The notes: generated from the letters alone by a model not told the origin. A stretch of 64,000 nucleotides of DNA from Nonomuraea muscovyensis (GCF_014207745.1 NZ_JACHJB010000002.1:2852001-2916000), one strand, 5' to 3'. Counted from the first letter of the stretch, positions 9,491-19,939 are shown. Numbers and translations are program-made.

Positions 9491-9907
9491 ATGTCCGGCA
9501 CCCAGCCCGCCACCCGGTCCGCCACGCTGTTCGTCAACCTGCCGGTGTCCGACCTCGCCAGGTCCAAGGCGTTCTTCACCGCGCTCGGGTTCCCGTTCTA
9601 CGGCGCGACCGACGACATGGCCTCCGTGGTCATCAGCGAGCGGACCCAGGTCATGCTGCTCGCCCAGCCGACGTTCGCCTCGTACGCGCGGGCGGAGGTC
9701 GCCGACCCGGGCAAGAGCACCGAGGTGATCCTCGTCCTGGGCCTCGACACCCCGCAGGAGGTGGACGAACTGGCCGACCAGGCCCTCGCCGCCGGTGCCA
9801 CTCCCGTGGGCGAACCGCTGAACGACGGCATGCGCTACCAGCGCGGCTTCGCCGACCCCGACGGCCACCAGTGGTCGGCCCTGTGCCTGGTGCCCCCGGC
9901 GAGCTGA
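9491..9907 (+). CDS. VOC (glyoxalase/bleomycin-resistance) superfamily protein
   Basis: This 138-residue protein has the paired beta-alpha-beta-beta-beta modules of the vicinal oxygen chelate fold: LFVNLPVSDLARSKAFFTALGF at the start and YQRGFADPDGHQWSALCL at the end. This extradiol-like subgroup is common in actinomycetes and its substrates are unassigned. The start follows GGAAGAGGAGCCACCG. It is 4 bases from the next gene, implying co-transcription. Confidence 0.85.
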   Translation: MSGTQPATRSATLFVNLPVSDLARSKAFFTALGFPFYGATDDMASVVISERTQVMLLAQPTFASYARAEVADPGKSTEVILVLGLDTPQEVDELADQALAAGATPVGEPLNDGMRYQRGFADPDGHQWSALCLVPPAS

Positions 9908-9911
9908 CGGC

Positions 9912-10793
9912 ATGGACACCCTCGTGGCCGGCGAGGTGACCTCGGCCGACGGCACCCCCATCGCGTTCCACCGGTCCGGCACCGGGCCGCCCCTGGTCCT
10001 CGTGCACGGCGCGTTCACCGGCAAGGACCATCCGACCCTGCGGGAGGTGGCGGTCGCGCTGTCGCCGTGGTTCTCGGTCTACAACTACGACCGCCGCGGC
10101 CGGGGCGGCAGCGGCGACACACCGCCCCACACCGCCCAGCGGGAGGTCGAGGACCTCGCGGCTCTCGTCGCCCTGGCAGCTTCGGGCGGCCCGGCGAGCC
10201 CGTCGGCACGTGGGTCGTCCGGCGGGCCGGTGACGCTCTCCGGTGAGCCGTCCGGCGGGCCGGTGATGCTCTTCGGTGGATCGTCCGGTGCCGCGCTGGC
10301 GCTGACCGCCGCCGCCCGGGACCCGGCCGTCGGCAAGCTCGCCCTGTGGGAGCCCCCGTACCACGTCGGCGCCGGCGCGCCGAGCCTGCCCGCCGGCTTC
10401 GCGGCGACACTGGAGGGCCTGGTGCGGCAGGGCCGGCGCGGGGACGCGGTCGAGTTGTTCATGGTGGCGGCCGCCGAGGTCCCGGCCGAGGCGGTGACCG
10501 CCATGCGCGCCGAACCCTCCTGGCCCGGCCTGGAGGCGCTCGCCCACACGCTCGCCTACGAGGCCGCGGTCATGGGTCCGGGCAACGCCCTGCCCACGGA
10601 GCTGCTCACCTCGATCAGGTCCCCCACCCTCGTGCTGAACGGCGCCGACAGCCCGCGCTGGATGCGCGACGCGGGCCGAGCGGTCGCCGCCGCCGTGCCC
10701 GGCGCGGCCCATCGCGTCCTCGACGGCCAGACCCACGCCGTGGCGGCGCGGTCGCTGGCACCGGAGCTCCTGGAGTTCTTCGTCGCCGGCTAG
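9912..10793 (+). CDS. Alpha/beta hydrolase with a duplicated nucleophile-elbow strand
   Basis: This 293-residue hydrolase has the oxyanion motif LVLVHGAF, a nucleophile elbow GGSSG, an acid region (LVLNGADSPRW) and a C-terminal His (DGQTHAV). The stretch before the elbow carries near-repeats (SGGPASPSARG, SGGPVTLSGE, SGGPVMLFGGSSG), which insert about 20 residues between helix and nucleophile strand compared with normal family members. The fold should tolerate this only if the extra copies loop out. It forms a pair with the VOC gene. The substrate is unknown. Confidence 0.8.
   Translation: MDTLVAGEVTSADGTPIAFHRSGTGPPLVLVHGAFTGKDHPTLREVAVALSPWFSVYNYDRRGRGGSGDTPPHTAQREVEDLAALVALAASGGPASPSARGSSGGPVTLSGEPSGGPVMLFGGSSGAALALTAAARDPAVGKLALWEPPYHVGAGAPSLPAGFAATLEGLVRQGRRGDAVELFMVAAAEVPAEAVTAMRAEPSWPGLEALAHTLAYEAAVMGPGNALPTELLTSIRSPTLVLNGADSPRWMRDAGRAVAAAVPGAAHRVLDGQTHAVAARSLAPELLEFFVAG
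10216..10281. repeat. 33-bp in-frame tandem duplication
   Basis: Two adjacent 33-bp units (10216-10248 and 10249-10281) begin CGTCCGGCGGGCCGGTGA, and the start of a third copy follows at 10282. The duplication keeps frame and lies just before the hydrolase nucleophile. Confidence 0.85.
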
Positions 10794-10841
10794 GAAGTCG
10801 CCGGCCAGGAAGAGATCGGCCGTCCCGCGGAACGCGAGAGC

Positions 10842-10919
10842 GGCGAGGGGGACCCGGAACCATGGTCCGGATCCCCCTCGCCGGTGGGCGTGGTCACGCC
10901 CGGCCGGTCAGGCCGGGCG
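10842..10919. terminator. Two GC-rich hairpins between convergent genes
   Basis: A hairpin with 11-bp arms (10842-10852 and 10872-10882) is followed by a second with 9-bp arms (10897-10905 and 10911-10919). They lie between the convergent hydrolase and nrdJ genes and probably terminate both directions. No U-tract is present. Confidence 0.65.
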
Positions 10920-10928
10920 TCGCGGGTG

Positions 10929-13744
<2,816 letters not shown>

Positions 13745-13748
<4 letters not shown>

Positions 13749-14200
13749 GACTCCCCCTTCTCCGCCTTCAACTGTTCGATCTCGGCCTCGAAGTCCGCCA
13801 GGCTCTCGAAACCGCGATATACCGATGCGAACCGCAGGTAGGCGACCTCGTCCAGCTCCCGCAGCGGCCCGAGGATCGCCAACCCCACCTCGTTGGAGGG
13901 GAGCTCCGCCGCGCCCTTGGCCCGGATGGCCTCCTCGACCCGCTGGCCGAGCTGGGCCAGTGAGTCCTCACTGACCGGCCTGCCCTGGCAGGCCCGGCGC
14001 ACGCCCGCGACCACCTTGTCCCGGGAGAACGGCTCCGTCACGCCGCTGCGCTTGCTCACCATCAGGAGTACGGTCTCCTGGGTGGTGAACCTGCGCCCGC
14101 ATTCGGGGCAGGTGCGGCGACGCCGGATGGCGGCACCGTCGTCCGTCGAGCGGCTGTCGATGACCCTGGTGTCAGGATGGCGACAGAACGGACAATGCAC
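13745..14200 (-). CDS. nrdR: Transcriptional repressor NrdR
   Basis: This 151-residue repressor senses dATP/ATP and represses ribonucleotide reductase genes. The N-terminal zinc ribbon (HCPFCRHPDTRVIDSR, CPECGRRFTT) and an ATP-cone domain (VSKRSGVTEPFSRDKVVAGVRRAC) are complete. I place the start at GTG 14200, because the first residues of the longer open frame are encoded by the GGAGGAGG ribosome site and NrdR proteins begin with the xHCPFC motif. It overlaps nrdJ by 4 bases and is probably autoregulated. Confidence 0.95.
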
Positions 14201-14296
14201 GCGTTTCGCCTCCTCCACCGGCGGTCACCACAAACGCCGAACCCCCCTCGCGGGACGCTCACGCACGCCCCATGGCAAACCATGGAGCGGTCACGA

Positions 14297-14312
14297 AAAC
14301 ACAAGGTGTGGT
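14297..14312. promoter_or_regulatory. NrdR box, promoter-distal numbering 1
   Basis: AAACACAAGGTGTGGT is a partly palindromic 16-mer resembling the NrdR box consensus. Its centre lies exactly 31 bp from that of the second box, the three-helical-turn spacing known for paired NrdR boxes. Confidence 0.7.
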
Positions 14313-14327
14313 GAACTACATCGGTGT

Positions 14328-14343
14328 AACTACTAGATGTTGT
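14328..14343. promoter_or_regulatory. NrdR box 2 upstream of nrdR-nrdJ
   Basis: AACTACTAGATGTTGT (ACAACATCTAGTAGTT in the direction of nrdR) matches the NrdR consensus at about 9 of 16 positions, including the central ATCTA. With the box at 14297-14312 it probably forms the autoregulatory operator of nrdR-nrdJ. Confidence 0.7.
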
Positions 14344-15060
14344 GGTCCAACCGTAGAAGCGCGCGACCATGAACGCAAGTTGGCCGGGCACGCGCCGGGG
14401 AAGTCGCTGATCAGCCCCGCCCCTGCCCGGGCGGCCCGGCGTGTCGCCCTCAGATGCGCCGTCCGGCCACATCCGCGCCGTTCTGGACCATCTGTCCCAG
14501 CAGCCACGCCGCGCCCCCAGGCCACCCCCGCCCAAGCACCCCACGGCCGAGAAACACCGAACGACCCAGCCGTATGCCCCGCCGACTACCCCTCACTCCC
14601 CGGAGCCGGACACCACCAACTCTCCTGGGGCCGCCCCACCCCACTCCCCTGCGGCCACGCCCCCACCGGTCACCGTCCCTCGTCCCGGTCCCAGGACGCA
14701 CACCTCACCAACCGGCGTCCCACCACCACGACGCCCACCGGCCACCGTTTCCATCGACCGCGACGCCCGAGCCACACGGTTACACCAGCCGCCACGCGGA
14801 CCCACACGACTCCTCAGTCCCGACACGGAGTCACACAGCTCCATCACCCGCCGCTGCGGAACCACACGACTCCATCAGCCGCCATGCGTAACCACACGGC
14901 TCCATCGGTCCCGATACGGAGTCACACAGCTCCATCGATCCCGACACGGAGTCACACAACTCCACCAGCACCGATCCGTGACACACCGGCCAACTCCACC
15001 GGGCCGTGACCCATGGTGTACCGACCGACTCAACCAGCCGCACGTGGTGGCCGACGGAGG
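14344..15060. other. Repeat-bearing intergenic region between nrdR and the repeat-protein gene
   Basis: I see no convincing gene here. Open frames on both strands are low-complexity and share the 30-bp periodicity of the array at about 14761-15000. No LysM or other domain can be read in any frame. The region may be the decayed 3' part of the leftward gene that ends at 15061. Confidence 0.5.
14761..15000. repeat. 30-bp tandem array downstream of the repeat-protein gene
   Basis: About eight units occur at a 30-bp period with one-base jitter; for example the hexamer TCCATC/TCCACC recurs at 14840, 14871, 14901, 14931 and 14961. The unit core is CACGGAGTCACACAGCTCC. The array has the same period as the coding array at 15481-16440 but a different consensus, and it lies beyond the stop codon of that gene. 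Confidence 0.85.
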
Positions 15061-17325
15061 TCAACTCACCCCGCGAGACCCCGCCTCAAGGGCGCCGCCC
15101 CTGCGGGAGCGGTCCGCCGCAGCCGAAGGCACCACCCCTTGGCGATGACCCGACTCGACGGTCGTCTGGCGAGATGCGGGACGGACCTCCGCATGACTCG
15201 CCGTTCGCGTGCCGAGCCAGAACCCACCGAGCGACAGCAGCACCATGCAGACCAGCACCGCCGCCCTCCCCCGCCGCGTCAGACGTACGGGCGGCGAGAC
15301 CGGCCGCCCACGTCCCTTGCGCCGGAACGACCGCTGAGCCGCTTTTCTCGCAACAGCACCCTCGCCGCCACCTGCCACCACGGTGAGATGCCGACGACCC
15401 GCCCCTCGCGACCCGCGCGGCCACCTCTGCGCACCCCGCTGACCCATACCCGTCGCCCCACCCGGTGACGACCCCGGCCGCACCCTTCGACCGGATGGAA
15501 CGGCATCCCGCACCTTCTGCCCCGGAGCGACGCCATCCCGCTCCGCGCCATCCCGCCGCACAGACCCCCGCTTCCCACGATCCTGCCTCGCCCCAGCGCT
15601 CTTCCCACGCCTCGCGCCGCCTCCCTTCACACGATCACGCGGAGCGGCATCACCTACGCCACGGTCCGTCCGGACGGCACCTCGCTCCATACGTTCGCGC
15701 CAGGCGGCATCGCCTACCCCGCGTTCCCCCCGCGCCTCACCTCGCTCCACACGATCGCGCGGAGCGGCATCACCCCCACGATCCGGCAGGGCCGCACCGT
15801 GGCCCTGCCCACGGTTCCGCCCACCGTCGTCACGCTCCCCACGATCCCTCCAGGCGGTGCCACGTCCCCCATGGCCCCGCGGAGCGACCTCTGCTTCCCC
15901 ACGATCCCGATTGACGGCGTCCCGCACCCCGCGATCTCGCCGCACCGCATCCCGATCCATGCGGTTCCGCAGAGCGGCGTCCCGAACCCCTCGGACCGGC
16001 GAGCCGGCGCCTCCGTCCCGGCCCCGCACCGTGGCGTCCTGCGCCCCTTGGTTCGGCCGGGCTTCATCCCGAACCCCGTCAACCGGTGGCGCGGCGTCAC
16101 GTCTCCCCCGGCCTCGTGGTGCGGCATCGCGCACCACCTTGCCCAGCCGGACAGCGGTCCGCGTGTCCTGACCCGGCCGGACTGCACGTTGCGCGTCCCG
16201 GCCCACTTGGGCGGCACGTGCTGCGTCCTGGCCCAACGCGGCTGCACCCTGCGCGTCACGGTCCTGCCGGGCGACATTTCGCGTGTCCTGGCCCGATCGC
16301 GCGACATGTCGCCCGTCCCAGTCCTGCCGAGTGACGCGTCGCGTGTCCTGGCCCGGTCGGGCGGTGTCTCGCGCGTCCCGGTCCGGGCGAACGGCACGCC
16401 GCGCTTCCCGGTCCGATCTGGGCCGCCCTCGGGAGCCCTTGACCGGTGGGGTGGTGTCGTCAGAGTCCGCCTCGGCTCGCGGAGGCGGCACAAGCCAAAG
16501 CTGCGGCCGGCGACGGCCTGCCGAAGAGCCGCCCACCCGAGAGCCGCCCGCCCCAGGACCACCCACCCGAGACTCGCTCACCCCAGGACCACCCACCCGA
16601 GAGTCGACTGCCGGGGAGTCTCCTGGCAACCAATCATCTCCCCAGGAGTCTCCTGGCGGCGCGGCACCTGCCTGGGAGTCTCCGGCCGGAGAACCGTGTG
16701 CCGAAGGAACGCCCGCCAGCGGGTCACCCGCCGGAGAGCGGCGTTCGGCCCTCGCGGTGCCGGGCAGACGCCGCGACGGACCGGTTGCCCCGTCATGCGA
16801 CCCGGAGCCCTGCGTGCCGTCACGTCTGGAGCTGTGTGGGGCACCGCCTTCCTCACCCACGGCACCACGCCGAGAGCCTGTCCGACCGCCTGACCCGACC
16901 CGGGCTCTCCGAACTGGGCCGACACCGTCCATCCAGCCTTGCTCGACATCGTTCGTCCGGCCTGACCCGGCACCGCCCAGCCGGCCTGGCTCGACACCGC
17001 CCATCTGGTCGTGCCTCTCCACGAGAGCCGCCCCCCTCTCCGGAACCTCGGCCCCGCCCGATGACACGCCGCCGCCCCGCGACCTGTCCTCCCGCATTGA
17101 GAACCCCCACCCCTCCAAGTGGCCCGCCTGGAACCGCCCGTCCCGTGCCGGCCCGCGCTCAAGCAACCCCTCCACCACCGACCAGGCCGGAAGGGCGTCA
17201 TAAAAGGCCCTCGAACCCCCGCACCGTCGAGGGCCGGGCAGGTGATCCGCTTCGCCGCCGAGAAAGGGCCTCAGGGCGCGAAACGCCCGCCTCCCGCGAG
17301 ACCGGGGCACCCGCCCCGTCGGCAC
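15061..17325 (-). CDS. Arg/Asp-rich decapeptide-repeat protein with a C-terminal LysM-protein-type membrane anchor
   Basis: This uninterrupted 754-codon frame has a Gly/Ser/Arg-rich N-terminal third and about 32 degenerate ten-residue repeats (residues 296-615, typical unit RDARDTARPG). Near the C-terminus come RRHLTVVAGG, PPVRLTRRGR, a 22-residue membrane helix (688-709) and a 45-residue external tail. The HLTVV...VRLTRRGR-helix module is what I know from LysM peptidoglycan-binding proteins encoded next to lexA in actinomycetes, but no LysM follows. The start is uncertain: GTG 17325 has a poorly spaced site, and ATG 17097 lies after a G-rich tract. Third-position G/C is lower in the repeats than in neighbours. 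It could be a rapidly evolving protein or a decaying gene; function is unknown. Confidence 0.5.
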   Translation of the reverse strand: MPTGRVPRSRGRRAFRALRPFLGGEADHLPGPRRCGGSRAFYDALPAWSVVEGLLERGPARDGRFQAGHLEGWGFSMREDRSRGGGVSSGGAEVPERGAALVERHDQMGGVEPGRLGGAGSGRTNDVEQGWMDGVGPVRRARVGSGGRTGSRRGAVGEEGGAPHSSRRDGTQGSGSHDGATGPSRRLPGTARAERRSPAGDPLAGVPSAHGSPAGDSQAGAAPPGDSWGDDWLPGDSPAVDSRVGGPGVSESRVGGPGAGGSRVGGSSAGRRRPQLWLVPPPRAEADSDDTTPPVKGSRGRPRSDREARRAVRPDRDARDTARPGQDTRRVTRQDWDGRHVARSGQDTRNVARQDRDAQGAAALGQDAARAAQVGRDAQRAVRPGQDTRTAVRLGKVVRDAAPRGRGRRDAAPPVDGVRDEARPNQGAQDATVRGRDGGAGSPVRGVRDAALRNRMDRDAVRRDRGVRDAVNRDRGEAEVAPRGHGGRGTAWRDRGERDDGGRNRGQGHGAALPDRGGDAAPRDRVERGEARGERGVGDAAWRERMERGAVRTDRGVGDAAPRDRVKGGGARRGKSAGARQDRGKRGSVRRDGAERDGVAPGQKVRDAVPSGRRVRPGSSPGGATGMGQRGAQRWPRGSRGAGRRHLTVVAGGGEGAVARKAAQRSFRRKGRGRPVSPPVRLTRRGRAAVLVCMVLLSLGGFWLGTRTASHAEVRPASRQTTVESGHRQGVVPSAAADRSRRGGALEAGSRGVS
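15481..16440. repeat. Degenerate 30-bp tandem array, about 32 units
   Basis: The period is exactly 30 bp for 960 bp, in register with the numbering (units begin at 15481, 15511 and so on). Non-adjacent units can be close: 16261-16290 and 16321-16350 match at 25 of 30 positions. Units are contiguous, with no spacers. On the minus strand each unit encodes a decapeptide of pattern xDxRxVxRxD/G. Confidence 0.9.
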
Positions 17326-17594
17326 GACTCCCGGTGAACGGCACGTCGCGCCTCGGTGTCACCCCCGCCCGCGAACTACGACATCGGGCGAAATTGCCAT
17401 GTGAACGGCTCAGCGCATGGTTTGCCCGTGTTTTGGGCCCGCGCCTCGCGGGACCGGAACGGTGCTGGACAGCGCCGGGAAACCGGCTCGGCCGCCCGGT
17501 GTCGTCGTCGGTCAGGTCGATGACTGTGGTCGTTCGCATGATGACCTCCCACACCGTCGCAGTCCGAGAAAAAGCCCCGATAATGATCAGCAAA

Positions 17595-17610
17595 TCGAAC
17601 ACGGTGTCGA
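17595..17610. promoter_or_regulatory. LexA (SOS) box 1
   Basis: TCGAACACGGTGTCGA matches the actinobacterial SOS consensus TCGAAC-N4-GTTCGA at 10 of the 12 defined positions. It directly abuts box 2. Confidence 0.65.
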
Positions 17611-17626
17611 TCGAACTCCCGTACGA
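17611..17626. promoter_or_regulatory. LexA (SOS) box 2
   Basis: TCGAACTCCCGTACGA differs from the consensus TCGAAC-N4-GTTCGA at one position. It is immediately adjacent to box 1, giving a 16-bp centre spacing. Confidence 0.75.
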
Positions 17627-17663
17627 TGTTGTACACCACACTGGCGACAATTTCGAGGAAGAC

Positions 17664-17679
17664 TCGAACAATTGTTTGA
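17664..17679. promoter_or_regulatory. LexA (SOS) box 3, upstream of lexA
   Basis: TCGAACAATTGTTTGA differs from the consensus at one position. It lies 99 bp before the lexA start, where an autoregulatory box is expected. Confidence 0.85.
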
Positions 17680-17778
17680 AGATGATCTTCAACAGAGATA
17701 CGGTCGCTGTGTGCGACATGAAGACCACGGACCGGGAGGTGCGCCGGCTGCGGCGACCCGGCTGGCAAGGAGGAGAGC

Positions 17779-18486
17779 ATGAGCGAGCGAGATGACGCAA
17801 ACGGGGTCACCGACCTCGCGGTGCGCCGACGCGACTCCCTGGGCCTGACTCCCAGGCAGCGCAAGATTCTCGAAGTGATTCGCGACTCGGTGCAGCAGCG
17901 CGGATATCCGCCGTCCATGCGCGAGATCGGCGAGGCCGTGCAGCTGACCAGCACGTCCAGCGTGTCGCACCAGTTGACGGCGTTGCAGCGCAAGGGCTAC
18001 CTGCGCCGGGACCCGCACCGGCCCCGCGCCCTGGAGGTCCGTCTGCCCGGTGAGCCCGTGCTCTGGGTCGACCCCGAAGCCGCCGGCGAGGACTCGACGG
18101 TCAACCGGCCCACCGCCGCCTACGTGCCGCTCGTCGGCCGGATCGCCGCCGGTGGCCCGATCCTGGCCGAGGAGAGCGTCGAAGACGTCTTCGCCCTGCC
18201 CAAGCAGCTCGTCGGCGAGGGCACGCTCTTCCTCCTGCAGGTCACCGGCGACTCGATGATCGAGGCCGCCATCGCCGACGGCGACTGGGTCGTCGTCCGC
18301 CAGCAGCCGGTCGCGGAGAGCGGCGACATCGTGGCCGCCATGATCGACGGCGAGGCCACCGTCAAGACGTTCAAGCGCAAGGACGGTCACGTCTGGCTGG
18401 TCCCGCACAACCCCAACTACGACCCGATCCCCGGCGACGAGGCCAGCGTCCTCGGCAAGGTGGTCGCGGTGCTGCGCCGGCTCTGA
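17779..18486 (+). CDS. lexA: SOS-response repressor LexA
   Basis: This 235-residue repressor controls DNA-damage genes and inactivates itself by RecA-stimulated self-cleavage. The N-terminal winged helix (LTPRQRKILEVIRDSVQQRGYPPSMREIGEAVQLTSTSSVSHQLTAL) is followed by the S24 peptidase domain: cleavage site Ala124-Gly125 in GRIAAGGP, catalytic Ser159 in GDSMIEAA and Lys196 in ATVKTFKR. ATG follows AAGGAGGAGAGC. Three SOS boxes precede it. The neighbours (a LysM-type anchor gene, nrdR, nrdJ) match the usual actinobacterial order. Confidence 0.98.
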   Translation: MSERDDANGVTDLAVRRRDSLGLTPRQRKILEVIRDSVQQRGYPPSMREIGEAVQLTSTSSVSHQLTALQRKGYLRRDPHRPRALEVRLPGEPVLWVDPEAAGEDSTVNRPTAAYVPLVGRIAAGGPILAEESVEDVFALPKQLVGEGTLFLLQVTGDSMIEAAIADGDWVVVRQQPVAESGDIVAAMIDGEATVKTFKRKDGHVWLVPHNPNYDPIPGDEASVLGKVVAVLRRL

Positions 18487-18508
18487 CCGGCTGTCACGCC
18501 AGCCGGTC
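18485..18508 (+). terminator. Hairpin at the lexA 3' end
   Basis: Arms GACCGGCT (18485-18492) and AGCCGGTC (18501-18508) enclose an 8-base loop directly after the lexA stop. There is no U-tract. Confidence 0.6.
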
Positions 18509-18600
18509 GGTCGTCGCACGTGGTCCCGGCCGCCGCTTGGGACGAGATCGCCCGTGCTACCGACATCGCTGGTAGAGGTAGAGGTCGCTCGTCCCTACTG

Positions 18601-18744
18601 GCAGTCGCCCGTAGGGACGAGGTCACACGCGGTTCCGCAGTCGCCGCTGGCGACGAGGTCGTACGTGGTTCCGCAGTCGCCCGTAAGGACGAGGTCACAC
18701 GCGGTTCGGCAGTCGCCGCTGGCGACAGGCAGCGGCCCGTAGGG
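18601..18744. repeat. 36-bp tandem array with alternating unit types
   Basis: Four units start with GCAGTCGCC at 18601, 18637, 18673 and 18709. Units 1 and 3 match at 34 of 36 bases; units 2 and 4 share the variant GCAGTCGCCGCTGGCGAC, so the higher-order period is 72 bp. Confidence 0.9.
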
Positions 18745-18940
18745 CGCGAGATCGCATGCGGTTCAGCGGCAGTAGCCAGGGGGACGAGCCTGGCGTCGAC
18801 CAGGCGTGCGGCTCGGGGGCGGCTCGTGCCGGTGGTCATGCGTCCCTGGTGGACGGTGACGGCGCGTCGCGGCAGGTCGGACGGCGGCTTGACCCTGAGG
18901 CGATCTCTGTGTGGCCTCGCGTTGCGGTGATCACGGTGTG

Positions 18941-19020
18941 CGGGCAGATCTGACTGATGAGCAGTGGCAGGCACGAGAGTCGTTGCTTTCGGCCCCACGT
19001 CCGGGTGTGGTCGCTCGGGC
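18941..19020 (+). pseudogene. Possible IS5-type transposase N-terminal scrap
   Basis: The translated stretch RADLTDEQWQARESLL resembles the first residues of many IS5-family transposases (DLTDEQW...LEPLLP). Similarity fades after about 25 codons, and no catalytic region or terminal repeats are visible. It may be chance. Confidence 0.3.
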
Positions 19021-19320
19021 GTGGGGCCGAAGCGCAGCTGGGCCGAGCTCGACGACCTCTGGAACGCCCGGCATGTCGTGGCTGTCACTCGTTGCGTCCA
19101 CCGCTGCAGAGCATCCGGAGGCGGGCTTCCCCAAGATCCGCGGCGAGTTGCTCCCCGCCGGACGTCCCCTGGACGTCTTCACCGCCGCGCCTGGATCACC
19201 GTTCCCAGCCACCACTTGGCCGCCACCACCGCCCGCCGGCCGTCGCAGGGTTGTTGAGCGCTTGGTCGAGGCCAGTGCCGCCGGGCGGTGTGAGGGAGAG
19301 TGAGGAGGCCGTGCCTCCTC

Positions 19321-19391
19321 TCACGCCGCCCGGCGAGTCACACCGCCCTGCGAGTCACACCGCCCGGCGAGCTCTCACACCGCCCGGCGAG
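19321..19391. repeat. 17-bp tandem array
   Basis: Four copies of TCACACCGCCCGGCGAG occur (19321, 19338, 19355 and 19375, the last after a 3-base spacer) directly downstream of the leftward secreted-protein gene. Confidence 0.85.
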
Positions 19392-19396
19392 ATCAT

Positions 19397-19939
19397 TCAG
19401 CGCAGGTAGCCGACAGGGCCGTCGAGGCTCCAGCCGGGCTCGTTCGCGACGATGGAGTCCTTGTGCGCCGTGATGGCGATGCGCCACTTCGACTGGTTGT
19501 CGAAGTGGAACCGCCAGAGGCGCTTGGCCGTGGCTCCTGTCTTGCCGATGTAGCCGACCACGCCCTCCTTCACGAACCTCCCGGAGGCGGTCAGCGAGGC
19601 GACCTCGCTCTCGCTGGCGGTCACCAGGTAGGAGGAGACGTTCGCGGCACGCAGGCGGTACAGCGGTGTGCCGCCCGGGAACGGACTGGTCGCCACCAGC
19701 CCCAGCGGAGTCGCCGTGCGCTTGAACCGGTGGACCGTCTCGGCGCGCTCGGCCTCCGTGCTGCTCGCGGTGTAGAAGAAGCCCTTGCCGGTCACCATCT
19801 CGATGAGCGGCTTGGTGTCGGTGCCCGCCCCCGCGGTGGCCGCGCCCGCGCCGACGTTCGCGCTCGCGGGGGCTCCTGACAGCACCAGTCCCGCCGTCGC
19901 GGCCGTCACGACCATGGCGATCTTACGTGTCTTGATCAT
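19397..19939 (-). CDS. Secreted DUF5648-like protein
   Basis: This 180-residue exported protein has a Sec signal peptide (MIKTRKIAMVVTAATAGLVLSGAPASA). The mature part shows the pattern of DUF5648-type repeats: TPLYRLRAANVSSYLVTASESEVASLTASGRFVKEGVVGYI and a degenerate first copy, KPLIEMVTGKGFFYTASSTEAERAETV. Such modules are common at the C-termini of exported enzymes; here the module stands alone. ATG 19939 follows AAGGGAACAC. Function is unknown. Confidence 0.75.
   Translation of the reverse strand: MIKTRKIAMVVTAATAGLVLSGAPASANVGAGAATAGAGTDTKPLIEMVTGKGFFYTASSTEAERAETVHRFKRTATPLGLVATSPFPGGTPLYRLRAANVSSYLVTASESEVASLTASGRFVKEGVVGYIGKTGATAKRLWRFHFDNQSKWRIAITAHKDSIVANEPGWSLDGPVGYLR

Larger units (their letters stand above)
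18487..19396. other. Repeat-rich intergenic region downstream of lexA
   Basis: This roughly 900-bp stretch holds no gene I can defend. It contains the lexA hairpin, a 36-bp array, a possible transposase scrap, a short hairpin (19302-19320) and a 17-bp array. The open frames in it are repeat-driven. Confidence 0.6.

Noticed and set aside
14761..16440. Possible CRISPR array because of the roughly 30-bp repeats
   Set aside because: Units are contiguous and degenerate, with no unique spacers, and no cas genes are nearby.
15465..17795. Several long rightward open frames across the 30-bp array and lexA upstream region
   Set aside because: The 30-bp period leaves all frames open. None has a domain, a plausible start or better codon phase than the leftward frame, and one runs over the SOS boxes.
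18520..18930. Rightward 136-codon open frame with 12-residue repeats
   Set aside because: It consists mainly of the 36-bp array, has no ribosome site and the opposite strand is equally open.
18941..19303. Intact insertion sequence downstream of lexA
   Set aside because: Only a short N-terminal transposase-like stretch is visible; no DDE region or terminal repeats were found.
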